This document shows, in pieces, positions 16,502-25,323 of a DNA stretch of 64,000 bases. The stretch covers positions 2,506,001-2,570,000 of the forward strand of contig NZ_CP119409.1 of the NCBI RefSeq assembly GCF_029223885.1, read 5' to 3'. The DNA comes from Pararhizobium gei. GTDB taxonomy: Bacteria; Pseudomonadota; Alphaproteobacteria; Rhizobiales; Rhizobiaceae. How positions within the stretch are numbered: position 1 is the stretch's first letter; every line of letters starts with the position of its first letter. The notes under the pieces were generated by a model, which saw nothing but the letters and a program-made list of their open reading frames with translations, ran no database searches and was not told the DNA's origin. Position numbers and translations under genes: made by a program.

Positions 16502-17580
16502 GCAATACGCCGCAAATTCCCGGACGCAGGCCCGCCGCCTTTACAATCGGTGGCGAAGCCGCGCCGAAACCTCCGGCCGTCGATACGCCTCGCCGGCGCC
16601 CGGGCAGCTTCGGCGAAAACATCGTCATGACGCCGGACACTGACGATCCCTTTGTCGCCACCACGAGCAACCTGCCCGTGACGGCAATCGCCACGCCGCG
16701 CAAACGGCGCTTCTCCTTCGGCAAGCTGGCGTTTGCAGCGCTTGGCATCCTATTTTCCCTGGCGCTGGGCCTGTGGGTCGACAGCCTCGTGCGCGACCTG
16801 TTCACCCGCGCCGACTGGCTGGGCTATCTGGCAATTGCAACGGCGGCGGTGGCGGTTCTTGCCTTCCTGGTGGTCGTCAGCCGGGAACTGGCCGGGCTTA
16901 TGCGGTTGAAGGCCGTGCAAGCCTTGAAGCAGCAAGCCGTGGAGGCGGGCCTCGCCCCGACAGCCAAGCCCGCCCGGCAGGTCATGGCAAACCTGGTTCA
17001 CCTGCTGGCCGCCAAGCCGCAGACAGCCCGTGGGCGCCTGCGGCTCAAGGAGACCGAGACCGACATTATCGACGGCCCGCATCTTCTCGAGCTGACGGAG
17101 CGGGAATTGCTGGCGCCGCTCGACCGGGAGGCGCGCACGCTCATCCTCAACGCGTCCAAGCGCGTGTCCATTGTCACCGCCGTCAGCCCCCGCGCCCTGG
17201 TCGATATAGGCTATGTCGTCTATGAAGCGGCGCGCATGATCAGAGCCATGGCCGACCTCTATGGCGGGCGACCGGGCACGCTGGGGCTGATGCGGCTGAT
17301 GCGTGACGTCATTGCCCATCTCGCCGTGACCGGTTCCATCGCCGTTGGCGACAGTCTTGTCCAGCAGGTGCTCGGCCACGGACTGGCGTCGAAGCTTTCC
17401 GCAAGGCTGGGCGAAGGCGTCATCAACGGTCTGATGACCGCGCGAATCGGCATCGCCGCCATGGATCTGTGCCGGCCCATGCCCTTCAGGGCACTGAAAC
17501 GGCCGGGCATAGGCGATTTTATCGGCGATCTCGCACCCGGTGCCACAAGAGGCCGGACGCCGGAGGACGATGCTGGCTAG
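16498..17580 (+). CDS. YcjF-family (DUF697) membrane protein
   Basis: The 360-residue protein has a disordered Pro-rich N-terminus (about 1-70), two membrane helices near residues 78-97 and 105-126, and a C-terminal DUF697-like region (VRDVIAHLAVTGSIAVGDSL to about 340). This matches the TIGR01620/YcjF family always found next to YcjX. It overlaps ycjX by the ATGA junction and converges with the molybdoenzyme gene only six bases beyond its stop. Confidence 0.85.
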   Translation: MSNTPQIPGRRPAAFTIGGEAAPKPPAVDTPRRRPGSFGENIVMTPDTDDPFVATTSNLPVTAIATPRKRRFSFGKLAFAALGILFSLALGLWVDSLVRDLFTRADWLGYLAIATAAVAVLAFLVVVSRELAGLMRLKAVQALKQQAVEAGLAPTAKPARQVMANLVHLLAAKPQTARGRLRLKETETDIIDGPHLLELTERELLAPLDREARTLILNASKRVSIVTAVSPRALVDIGYVVYEAARMIRAMADLYGGRPGTLGLMRLMRDVIAHLAVTGSIAVGDSLVQQVLGHGLASKLSARLGEGVINGLMTARIGIAAMDLCRPMPFRALKRPGIGDFIGDLAPGATRGRTPEDDAG

Positions 17581-17586
17581 GGCATT

Positions 17587-18378
17587 TCATATTCCGGCGT
17601 ACCAGTCGTAACCCACATCTTCCCAGAACCCGCCCTTGCCGCGCCCGATCGGCGCGAGTGTCGAAACGAGTTCGATCGCCTTGATGTATTTCGCCATCTT
17701 GTAGCCGAGCTGCCGCTCGATCCGGACGCGAAGCGGCGCGCCATTGGCGACGGGCAGCGCCTGATCGTTGCAGCCATAGGCGAGAATCGTCTGCGGATGG
17801 CGCGCATCCATCAGATCGATCGATTCGTAATAGGGCACCGTCCCCGCCAGGCCGAGATCCATGCTGTCGTAGCAATGAAAGACCACGAAGCGGGCCTCCG
17901 GCTTCACCTTCGCCTCGTCCAAAACCTTGGCCAGAGGGACGCCGGTCCATTTGGCGATGCAACTCCATCCCTCGACGCAGTCATGCCGGGTGATCTGCGT
18001 GCGCGCCGGCATATTGCGCACGTCTTCGAGGCTGAGGTTCAGCGGCTTCTCGACCAGCCCGCCGACTGTCAAACGATAAGCCCCGAAATTCCCGGCCTTG
18101 AGGGCCAGATAATCGGCGCCATCCGGATCGGTCGAGCCGTTGGGCCGCTGGCCTTGGCGCACCTCGCTCTGCGAAAATTCCGGAGCCAGAGCATCGGCGC
18201 TGATCAGCATCCGCTGGACACGATAGGTCAGCCCGTTTGCCGATGCCATGATGTCGCGGAGCGAGCTCTGGCTGGACAGGGCACCATCCAGCATGTCGCA
18301 GCCGGCAAGCGGAACGGTAGAGGCAGCGACTCCTGCCAGACTAAGAAATCTGCGGCGATTGATCGCAAAGCCACTCAT
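17587..18378 (-). CDS. molybdopterin-dependent oxidoreductase, Tat-exported lipoprotein
   Basis: The sulfite-oxidase-fold family is recognisable from RHDCVEGWSC, where Cys134 would ligate molybdenum, and from downstream substrate-pocket segments such as YYESIDLMDARHPQT. The N-terminus NRRRFLSLAG is a twin-arginine signal, and it runs straight into a lipobox LAGC with Cys27, so the enzyme should be folded in the cytoplasm and anchored as a lipoprotein. It is the second gene of a pair: its ATG overlaps the stop of the cytochrome b561 gene by four bases. Substrate unknown; MsrP-like methionine sulfoxide reduction is one possibility. Confidence 0.85.
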   Translation of the reverse strand: MSGFAINRRRFLSLAGVAASTVPLAGCDMLDGALSSQSSLRDIMASANGLTYRVQRMLISADALAPEFSQSEVRQGQRPNGSTDPDGADYLALKAGNFGAYRLTVGGLVEKPLNLSLEDVRNMPARTQITRHDCVEGWSCIAKWTGVPLAKVLDEAKVKPEARFVVFHCYDSMDLGLAGTVPYYESIDLMDARHPQTILAYGCNDQALPVANGAPLRVRIERQLGYKMAKYIKAIELVSTLAPIGRGKGGFWEDVGYDWYAGI

Positions 18379-19238
18379 GCGGAATGCTCCTCTTTCTTCG
18401 CAGCATCGGCCCGATACCAGCCGGTAATGATCGAGCGCATCTCATTCAGCGGCCCCGCCGCGATGACCATCACGATGTGGACGAGAAAGAACAGGACGAG
18501 CAGCACCATGCACAGAAAATGGATCGTGCGCGCGGTCTGTCTTCCGCCGAAGATGTCCAGGAGCCAGGGCCAGGCGGCATTCATTCCCGGAGACATGGTC
18601 AGCCCTGTCAGAATGATCAGTGGAAAGACCAGAAGGAGGATGCCCGCATAGGTGAGCTTCTGCAGCCCGTTGTAACGGCCGTCATGGTGGAACCGGAAAC
18701 GCAGATGATCCATGACACTGCGTGGGAGCCCTCTGATATCCGAAAATGACGGCAGGATATCCCGCCGCAGATGGCCGCTGATCAGGCTCGTTGCGAACCA
18801 GATGAGGAAGGCCGCAACGAAGAACCAGGCGAAGAAGAAATGAACGACGCGGCCGGTCGCCAGATCCTGATAGGATGGTACCGTCGCCCAGGCCGGAAAG
18901 CCGCGATAGGACGGGCTTTCGTCTGGACCGCTCACCCCCAGAATACCTGTCGTCGTAAACGTCTTGCCAAGCACGGTCGTATAGCCGCCGACAGTGCCGT
19001 CCGTGTTGCGAAGGGCTTGTATTGCAAGCACGCTGTTGTCGAAGGAAAATCCCGACTGCTCCCCGACATAGAGTTTCGGATGGGCGTTGAAAATCTGCAG
19101 GCCGCTGAGCAACAGGAAGAACAGGGCAATCGCCCAGGTCCAATGCGTGAGGCGTGTCGCAAGCCTGTGCCGGTATACGAGCCTGCCGCCGTCGCCGCGC
19201 TCCTTCGACCGCAGCTTCATGTCGTCAACGATGGTCAT
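18375..19238 (-). CDS. cytochrome b561-domain membrane protein
   Basis: The 287-residue protein has at least four strong membrane helices and heme-ligand histidines in RLTHWTWAIALF, RVVHFFFAWFF and TIHFLCMVLLVLFFLVHIV, the pattern of b-type cytochromes of the Ni-hydrogenase/b561 class. It should pass electrons from quinol to the coupled molybdoenzyme. The ATG at 19238 is preceded by GGGAGG seven bases upstream, better than the upstream ATG at 19262. A loop of about 75 residues between helices 1 and 2 faces the periplasm. Confidence 0.85.
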   Translation of the reverse strand: MTIVDDMKLRSKERGDGGRLVYRHRLATRLTHWTWAIALFFLLLSGLQIFNAHPKLYVGEQSGFSFDNSVLAIQALRNTDGTVGGYTTVLGKTFTTTGILGVSGPDESPSYRGFPAWATVPSYQDLATGRVVHFFFAWFFVAAFLIWFATSLISGHLRRDILPSFSDIRGLPRSVMDHLRFRFHHDGRYNGLQKLTYAGILLLVFPLIILTGLTMSPGMNAAWPWLLDIFGGRQTARTIHFLCMVLLVLFFLVHIVMVIAAGPLNEMRSIITGWYRADAAKKEEHSA

Positions 19239-19479
19239 GGCGCGCCTCCCTGTCGAAGCCATTACGTAACCGTGCGGGCAAATGTTTCAATGCAACTTGC
19301 GTCAACCCGGCGCACATCAAGGTGATTGTGCCGTGAGCCAAACTGTTTCCATGGATGCAGCCCAGCAATCACTTCTATGGGCCGGAAAGACGGCCCGGAC
19401 GCTGCCGGGCAACGATCCATTAACCATTTAAGTGCAAACCTAATCTCACATTCCGGACGCTGACCTTCAAGGATCGTTT

Positions 19480-20031
19480 ATGTTTTCGCGCCCCTCTTTG
19501 ATCGCCCGCGGCATTGCCGCAGCCTCGCTTGCCGCCCTCGCCTGCGCCGCCACGCCAGCATATTCGGGCAGCAGCGACAAGGCATTTTTTGAGCAGGTCG
19601 CCGGCCAGTGGAAGGGACCCGGCGAAATCGTCGCCGGCAAATACAAGGGCACGAAATTCACCTGCGACCTGATTGGCGAAGCAACGGATACCGAGGCCGG
19701 CATCAAGCTCGATGGCTTCTGCCGCGTTGGGGTCTTCAAGCAGCCCATGTCGGCCGTAATCACACAGTCCGGCAGAAGCTACGGCGGCAAATTCCTGGAT
19801 GGCGCCAACGGCAAGGGCCTCGACATCGTGTCGGGCAATGTCGCTAAGGACAAGGTCGTGCTCGGCATCAACCGCAAAAAGCTGAACGGTGCCATGATCG
19901 CCCGGCTGCAGGATCCGAAAACACTCAACATCACCATTTCGGTCAAGGTCGAGGACACGATGGTGCCGGTCATCGGCGTCAGCCTCAACCGTCAACTGGA
20001 CACGCTGGCCGTCGGCTCGATCAGGAAATAG
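19480..20031 (+). CDS. secreted protein of unknown function
   Basis: This 183-residue protein starts with a signal peptide (hydrophobic residues about 8-24, cleavage near TPAYSG). The mature part is a small beta-rich domain with two Cys (CDLIGEA and FCRVG) that could form a disulfide. I do not recognise the family. TTAACCAT at 19420-19427, a motif associated with CtrA-regulated promoters, lies about 55 bases upstream. A terminator follows 30 bases after the stop, so the gene is monocistronic. Confidence 0.7.
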   Translation: MFSRPSLIARGIAAASLAALACAATPAYSGSSDKAFFEQVAGQWKGPGEIVAGKYKGTKFTCDLIGEATDTEAGIKLDGFCRVGVFKQPMSAVITQSGRSYGGKFLDGANGKGLDIVSGNVAKDKVVLGINRKKLNGAMIARLQDPKTLNITISVKVEDTMVPVIGVSLNRQLDTLAVGSIRK

Positions 20032-20061
20032 CCAGCCGCATTACGTGATGACAGTATATCG

Positions 20062-20086
20062 GGAGCCGGCATGTCCGGCTCCTTTT
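20062..20086 (+). terminator. rho-independent terminator after the secreted-protein gene
   Basis: GGAGCCGG at 20062-20069 pairs with CCGGCTCC at 20075-20082 across a five-base loop and is followed by TTTT. Confidence 0.85.
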
Positions 20087-20126
20087 GCAATTTGGGGACC
20101 TTGAAATTTCCGGAGCCCCGCGCGAA

Positions 20127-20157
20127 TCAGAAAGGGCGGCCCTATGGACCGCCCTTC
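20127..20157 (-). terminator. likely terminator of the cytochrome bc1 operon
   Basis: On the minus strand AAGGGCGG and CCGCCCTT (20156-20149 and 20139-20132) form an 8-bp stem followed by a short interrupted T stretch. It lies 26 bases after the petC stop. Confidence 0.7.
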
Positions 20158-20182
20158 GCATTTTCAATATTTGCCTGCCTGC

Positions 20183-21079
20183 TCAGTGTTCCTTGCTGGC
20201 GTAGACCGACTTCTTTGTCAGGTAGATCAGGCCGGTGAAGATCAGAAGGAAGATCATCACCATGAAGCCTGTGCGCTTGCGCTCCTCCAGATGCGGCTCG
20301 GCAGCCCACATCAGGAAAGACGCGACGTCGCGCGAATACTGCTCGACGGTCTGCGGTGCACCGTCGTCATAGGTCACTTGATCGTCCGACAGCGGCTTTG
20401 CCATGGCTAGCGCCGCGGCGCTGGCGAAATATGGATTGTAATGCGTGCCTTCGGCAACTTCCGTCCCGGCCGGCGGCTCCTGATAGCCGTTCAGCAGGGC
20501 GTGGATGTAATCCGGGCCGCCTTCCTGATACTGCGTGAACATGTCGAAGATGAACAGCGGGAAGCCGCGTTCGATGCCGCGTGCCTTGGCGATCAGCGAG
20601 AAATCCGGTGGTGCGGCACCATTGTTGGCTGCGGCGGCGGCTTCCGCATTGGGGTAAGGCGACGGGAAATGGTCGGATGCAACAGCCTTGCGGGTGTACA
20701 TTTCGCCATCGGCGTTCGGGCCGTCCTGAACTTCATAATTCGCGGCGAATGTTTTCACCTGCGCTTCGGAATAACCAAGGCCTTCCAGAGTGCGGAAGGA
20801 AACCAAGTTCATGGAATGGCAGGCGGAACAGACTTCCGTGTAGACCTTCAGCCCACGCTGCAGCTGGCCCTTGTCGTAATGGCCGAAGGGGCCGGCAAAG
20901 CTCCACTCTTCCTGTTCGGGCTTGTGGATCGGAAAATGCGGCGTGCCGCCGGCGGCATGTTCGCCTTCGGCAGCAGTGCCCTCTGCCTTGTGTTCGCCCG
21001 CTTCCTGGGCGAACACCATGCCGGCGCCGAGGCCGGCAACGACTGCGAGCGAAAGAATGCCTGTAACAAGCTTTTTCAT
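20183..21079 (-). CDS. petC: cytochrome c1 of the bc1 complex
   Basis: Cytochrome c1 carries electrons from the Rieske protein to soluble or membrane cytochromes c. The 298-residue protein has a signal peptide, the heme-attachment motif CSACH at residues 84-88, and a C-terminal membrane anchor (MVMIFLLIFTGLIYLT). An Ala/Glu/His-rich stretch follows the signal peptide. AAGGAACCCACAACA precedes the ATG. Third gene of petA-petB-petC; the gene is separate from petB, whereas Bradyrhizobium encodes a fused fbcH product. Confidence 0.95.
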   Translation of the reverse strand: MKKLVTGILSLAVVAGLGAGMVFAQEAGEHKAEGTAAEGEHAAGGTPHFPIHKPEQEEWSFAGPFGHYDKGQLQRGLKVYTEVCSACHSMNLVSFRTLEGLGYSEAQVKTFAANYEVQDGPNADGEMYTRKAVASDHFPSPYPNAEAAAAANNGAAPPDFSLIAKARGIERGFPLFIFDMFTQYQEGGPDYIHALLNGYQEPPAGTEVAEGTHYNPYFASAAALAMAKPLSDDQVTYDDGAPQTVEQYSRDVASFLMWAAEPHLEERKRTGFMVMIFLLIFTGLIYLTKKSVYASKEH

Positions 21080-21108
21080 TGTTGTGGGTTCCTTAATCTT
21101 CGCAGTCA

Positions 21109-22380
21109 TCAGGCGGCAACGGGCTTCTTCGCAGCCTGCTTTTCCAGAACCGCCTCGGTAATGGAATTCGGGATGCGCTTCGGCGTCTCGAACAGGCCAA
21201 GCAGCGGCATGATGACGAGGAAAAAGCCGAAATAGTAGAGAGTGCCGATCTGCGACATCACAACATAGAGACCTTCCGCCGGACGCGAACCGAGCCAGCC
21301 GAGCAGGATGGCGTTGACCACGAAAATCCAGAAGAACAGTTTGTACCAGGGACGATAGACGGCCGAGCGAACCTTGGATGTGTCGAGCCAGGGCAGGAAG
21401 AACAGCACGATGATCGCCCCGAACATCACGAGAACGCCGCCCAGCTTCGAGTCGATCGGGCCGACATTGAAGGTGATGGCGCGCAGCATGGCGTAGAACG
21501 GCAGGTAGTACCATTCCGGAACGATATGAGCCGGCGTTTTCAGGGCGTTCGCCGGAATGTAGTTGTCCGGGTGGCCGAGATAGTTCGGCATGTAGAACAC
21601 GAACCAGGCATAGATCAGCAGGAACACCGATATGCCCAGAGCATCCTTCAGCGTCGCATAGGGCGTGAAGGCGACCGTGTCGGTCTTGGTCTTGACTTCC
21701 ACGCCCGTCGGGTTGGTCTGACCGGTGACGTGCAGCGCCCAGATATGCAGCACGACGACGCCGGCGATCATGAAGGGCAAAAGATAATGCAGCGAGAAGA
21801 AGCGGTTGAGCGTCGGCTGGTCGACGGCGAAGCCGCCGAGCAGGAACTGCTGCAGCCATTCACCGACCAACGGGAAGGCCGAGAAGAAGCCGGTGATGAC
21901 GGTCGCGCCCCAGAAGGACATCTGACCCCAGGGCAGAACATAGCCCATGAAGCCCGTTGCCATCATCAGGAGATAGATCACACAGCCGAGGATCCAGAGA
22001 ATCTCACGCGGCGCCTTGTACGAGCCGTAATAGAGCCCTCGGCCAATGTGGAGATAGACTGCGATGAAGAAGAATGACGCGCCATTGGCGTGCATATAGC
22101 GCAACAGCCAGCCATGGTTCACGTCGCGCATGATCTTCTCGACGGAATTGAAGGCAACCGTCGTTTCTGCCGCGTAATGCATGGCCAGAACGACGCCGGT
22201 CAGGATCTGCACGATCAGCATGACCGACAGCATGGCGCCGAATGTGTAGGCATAGTTCAGATTGCGCGGAACGGGATAGGAGATGAAGCTGTCATGGATC
22301 AGCCGTGGCAAGGGCAGACGCGAATCGACCCACTTCTCGATACCGGATGTCGGCATATAGGTTGAATGATCACCACTCAT
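21109..22380 (-). CDS. petB: cytochrome b of the bc1 complex
   Basis: The 423-residue protein has eight or more membrane helices and the usual quinol-site sequences, including [17 protein letters not shown] and the heme-ligand helices around [20 protein letters not shown] and [17 protein letters not shown]. The PEWYY motif ([13 protein letters not shown]) of the Qo site is present. I chose the ATG at 22380 with GAGGGG ten bases upstream; the ATG six codons earlier overlaps the petA stop. Second gene of the bc1 operon. Confidence 0.95.
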   Translation of the reverse strand: MSGDHSTYMPTSGIEKWVDSRLPLPRLIHDSFISYPVPRNLNYAYTFGAMLSVMLIVQILTGVVLAMHYAAETTVAFNSVEKIMRDVNHGWLLRYMHANGASFFFIAVYLHIGRGLYYGSYKAPREILWILGCVIYLLMMATGFMGYVLPWGQMSFWGATVITGFFSAFPLVGEWLQQFLLGGFAVDQPTLNRFFSLHYLLPFMIAGVVVLHIWALHVTGQTNPTGVEVKTKTDTVAFTPYATLKDALGISVFLLIYAWFVFYMPNYLGHPDNYIPANALKTPAHIVPEWYYLPFYAMLRAITFNVGPIDSKLGGVLVMFGAIIVLFFLPWLDTSKVRSAVYRPWYKLFFWIFVVNAILLGWLGSRPAEGLYVVMSQIGTLYYFGFFLVIMPLLGLFETPKRIPNSITEAVLEKQAAKKPVAA

Positions 22381-22394
22381 AATCAGTATTCCCC

Positions 22395-22973
22395 TCAACC
22401 GATCTTGATGACTGTGTCGGACGTAAACGAAAAGGTCGGGACCGGGAGGTTTTGCGGTGCGGGGCCCTTACGGATACGGCCAGCCGTATCGTAGTGAGAG
22501 CCGTGGCACGGACAGAACCAGCCGCCGAAATCGCCGGCCTGGCCGAGCGGCACGCAGCCCAGATGCGTGCAGGAGCCGATCATGACGATCCAGTTTTCCT
22601 TGTCCTTGCCGGCGGACCGATCCAGATCGGTGGCTTCCGCTTCCGCCGGAAGGTTGGCGTTGCGCGCAACCGGATCCTTGAGATCGGCGAGCGCCACGGC
22701 ATTGGCCTCTTCGACCTCCTTGGCGGTGCGATTGCGGATGAAGACCGGCTTGCCGCGCCATTTCGCCGTCAGCGACATCCCCGGCTGCAGGCTGGAAACA
22801 TCCACCTCGATCGAAGCGAGCGCCAGCGTCGATGCATCCGGCCGCATCTGATCGATGAAGGGCCATGCGACCGAAGCGGCGCCGACGACGCCTGCCATGC
22901 CCGTTGCCAGATACAGGAAATCGCGGCGAGTGGGCTCGCCCATGGTTTCGCTTGATGTCTCGTGTTCGCTCAC
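22395..22973 (-). CDS. petA: ubiquinol-cytochrome c reductase Rieske iron-sulfur subunit
   Basis: The two cluster-binding boxes CTHLGC and CPCHGSHYD are intact in a 192-residue protein. The N-terminus has a twin-arginine signal ([15 protein letters not shown]) that also serves as membrane anchor, the usual Tat-dependent route for Rieske proteins. First gene of petABC; fourteen bases separate its stop from the chosen petB start. Confidence 0.95.
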   Translation of the reverse strand: MSEHETSSETMGEPTRRDFLYLATGMAGVVGAASVAWPFIDQMRPDASTLALASIEVDVSSLQPGMSLTAKWRGKPVFIRNRTAKEVEEANAVALADLKDPVARNANLPAEAEATDLDRSAGKDKENWIVMIGSCTHLGCVPLGQAGDFGGWFCPCHGSHYDTAGRIRKGPAPQNLPVPTFSFTSDTVIKIG

Positions 22974-23327
22974 GGTTAAACCATCCTCTCACGCAATGTT
23001 TGCGGAAACCGCATGTCCCCCGGCGTTGGCCCGCCCAGTGCCGACACTTGAGCGAAAGAACAGCGCCAAATCAATAAGCCGATACCCGATTCGGAGAAAA
23101 CTTTCGCCCCTACGCCCCATGCATCGAAACCGGGCAAATCCGGCACGTCAAAAAAACGGCAGATTCCCCGGCATTCCGGCGCGTTCTATGCTTGATCGCA
23201 AGGGATGTCTAGCCTAGAGGCCGGCAGGTGAGCCAGAATGTCGCGGGAAAACCGAAGCCGATGTTCGCAAACCGCTTTTGGCGGTCAAGGGCCGGCTGAG
23301 CAGGCTCTTCGACAAGATGTGTTCCCT
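22974..23327. other. intergenic region upstream of petABC
   Basis: The 354 bases between petA and the end of the first ABC exporter gene contain no supported gene. The bc1 operon promoter should be here on the minus strand, but I found no near-consensus sigma-70 boxes. Confidence 0.4.
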
Positions 23328-25196
23328 CTATTCGGCCGCCGCATCGCGGGCCAGGAAACCACCCGATTGGCGGTGCCACAAATCGGCGTAAAGGCCGCCT
23401 GCGGCGATGAGGTCGTCATGCGTGCCGTCCTCGACGATCCGCCCTGCATCCATGACGATGAGACGGTCGAGCGCCGCGATCGTCGACAGCCGGTGGGCGA
23501 TGGCGAGCACGGTCTTGCCGCGCATCAGACGGTCGAGGTTTGACTGGATGGCCGCCTCGACCTCCGAATCGAGCGCCGATGTCGCCTCGTCGAGAACGAG
23601 GATCGGTGCATTCTTCAGCATGACGCGAGCGATCGCGATGCGCTGGCGCTGGCCGCCCGACAGCTTGACGCCCCGCTCGCCGACATGGGCGTCGAAGCCC
23701 AGCCGTCCGCGCTGGTCCTGAAGCTTCTCGATAAAATCGAGAGCCTCCGCCTGTCTTGCCGCGTCCTGCAACCGCTCCTCGTCGGCATCCGGACGACCGA
23801 ACAGGATATTGTCGCGGATCGAGCGATGCAGCAGAGACGTGTCCTGGCTGACCACGCCGACCTGACTGCGCAGCGATTCCTGCCGGATTTCGGCGACATT
23901 CTGCCCGTCGATGAGAATGCGTCCGCCTTCGAGATCGTAGAAGCGCAGGAGCAGATTGACGAGCGTCGTCTTGCCGGCGCCGGACCGGCCGACAATCCCG
24001 ACCTTTTCGCCCGGCCGGACGAACAGGGAGAGATCCTCGATGACGCCTTTGCCCTTGCCGTAGTGAAAACGGATGTTTTCGAATCGGATAGACGGGCTGG
24101 CAATGACCAGATCGGCAGCGGCCGGCACGTCGGCAAGCTCGATCGGCTGCGAAATCATGTCAGCGGCGTTCTGGATCGTGCCGATATTGCGCATGATGCC
24201 GTTGAACTGCACCATCATGCGGCTGAGCAGGAAGTTCAGCCGCAGCACGAGCGCAAGTGTGAACGCGACCGAACCGGAGCTGATCAGTCCAGCCAGCCAG
24301 AGATGGATGCTGAGGCCCGCCATGGTGACGATCATGATGCCCGACAGAAGCGCCATCGATGCGCGCACGCCGGTGATGAACCGGGTGAAGCGGATGGTCG
24401 TGTCCTGGTAGATGTCGAAGCCCTGCCGCATATAGCGGTCGTTCTCCTCGTCCCGGGCGAAAAGCTTCAGCGTCTGGATGTTGCTGTAGGCATCGACCAT
24501 GCGGCCGTTCAACATGGACGCGGCCTCCGCCGTCGCGCGCGAATGCTCGCGGATACGCGGCACGAAGAACCGCGCCAGGAAGGCGAAGCCGATCAGCCAG
24601 AAAAGGACGACGATCGCCAGCCAGATGTCGAGCTGCCCGACCAGAACCAGCGTCGAAACCGAATATATTCCAACGAACCAGACGCTTTCCATCAGCGATG
24701 TCACGACATCGCCGACCGCCTGTCCGCCGGACCAGACCTTTGTCACGATCCGGCCGGAAAAGTCGTTCTGGAAAAAGGACAGGGATTGCCTGGCGACATG
24801 CAGATAGGATTGCCAGCGCACCAGATTGTAAAATCCGGGCGTGATGATCTGCTGGTCGACCAGCGCCATCGCCAGCGACACGACAAAGCGCACCACGCCT
24901 ATCAGCACCAGCATACCCAGCAACTCGGTCCCATGCGTGGCGAGCAGGCCGCTCCAGCCCTCGCCCGGCTTGACCGTCGCCAGGATATCCACCAGCCGGC
25001 CCACGAACCAGAACAGCGCCGCCTCGATCGCCGCGGTCAGGCCGCCGAGAACCAGCATTGCGACAAACGGCGCCTTGGCCTGCCGGATGTAGAACCAGAC
25101 ATAGGATAGCAAGCCCCGCGGCGGCTGCAGCCCGTCGCGGGCCGCAAAGGGCTGTATCCAGTTTTCAAAGGCTATGAACAGGCGGCGCAGGATCAT
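23328..25196 (-). CDS. ABC exporter, fused membrane and ATPase domains
   Basis: The 622-residue protein has a six-helix transmembrane domain (about 35-340) followed by a nucleotide-binding domain with Walker A GRSGAGKTTL, signature LSGGQRQRIAIARV and Walker B ILVLDEATSALD. This is the MsbA/multidrug half-transporter type, working as a dimer. It is the second of two tandem paralogues on the minus strand, 127 bases after the first. A heterodimer of the two is plausible. Substrate cannot be told from sequence. Confidence 0.9.
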   Translation of the reverse strand: MILRRLFIAFENWIQPFAARDGLQPPRGLLSYVWFYIRQAKAPFVAMLVLGGLTAAIEAALFWFVGRLVDILATVKPGEGWSGLLATHGTELLGMLVLIGVVRFVVSLAMALVDQQIITPGFYNLVRWQSYLHVARQSLSFFQNDFSGRIVTKVWSGGQAVGDVVTSLMESVWFVGIYSVSTLVLVGQLDIWLAIVVLFWLIGFAFLARFFVPRIREHSRATAEAASMLNGRMVDAYSNIQTLKLFARDEENDRYMRQGFDIYQDTTIRFTRFITGVRASMALLSGIMIVTMAGLSIHLWLAGLISSGSVAFTLALVLRLNFLLSRMMVQFNGIMRNIGTIQNAADMISQPIELADVPAAADLVIASPSIRFENIRFHYGKGKGVIEDLSLFVRPGEKVGIVGRSGAGKTTLVNLLLRFYDLEGGRILIDGQNVAEIRQESLRSQVGVVSQDTSLLHRSIRDNILFGRPDADEERLQDAARQAEALDFIEKLQDQRGRLGFDAHVGERGVKLSGGQRQRIAIARVMLKNAPILVLDEATSALDSEVEAAIQSNLDRLMRGKTVLAIAHRLSTIAALDRLIVMDAGRIVEDGTHDDLIAAGGLYADLWHRQSGGFLARDAAAE

Positions 25197-25323
25197 GGGC
25201 CGAGATATAGGCGGTTTGGTTCATGCGGCAACGCAAAAAAGAACGGGTGCCGATTACATTTCTGCAATCCGCACCCACTGTGTCTGAAGATGGCGGGATA
25301 CCCGAAACTCTGCAGCCGCCGCT

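Noticed and set aside
20183..21859. A 558-codon frame joining petC to the 3' part of petB
   Set aside because: Only the petC part is in the coding frame; the upstream portion is out-of-frame petB. petB and petC are separate genes with their own starts.
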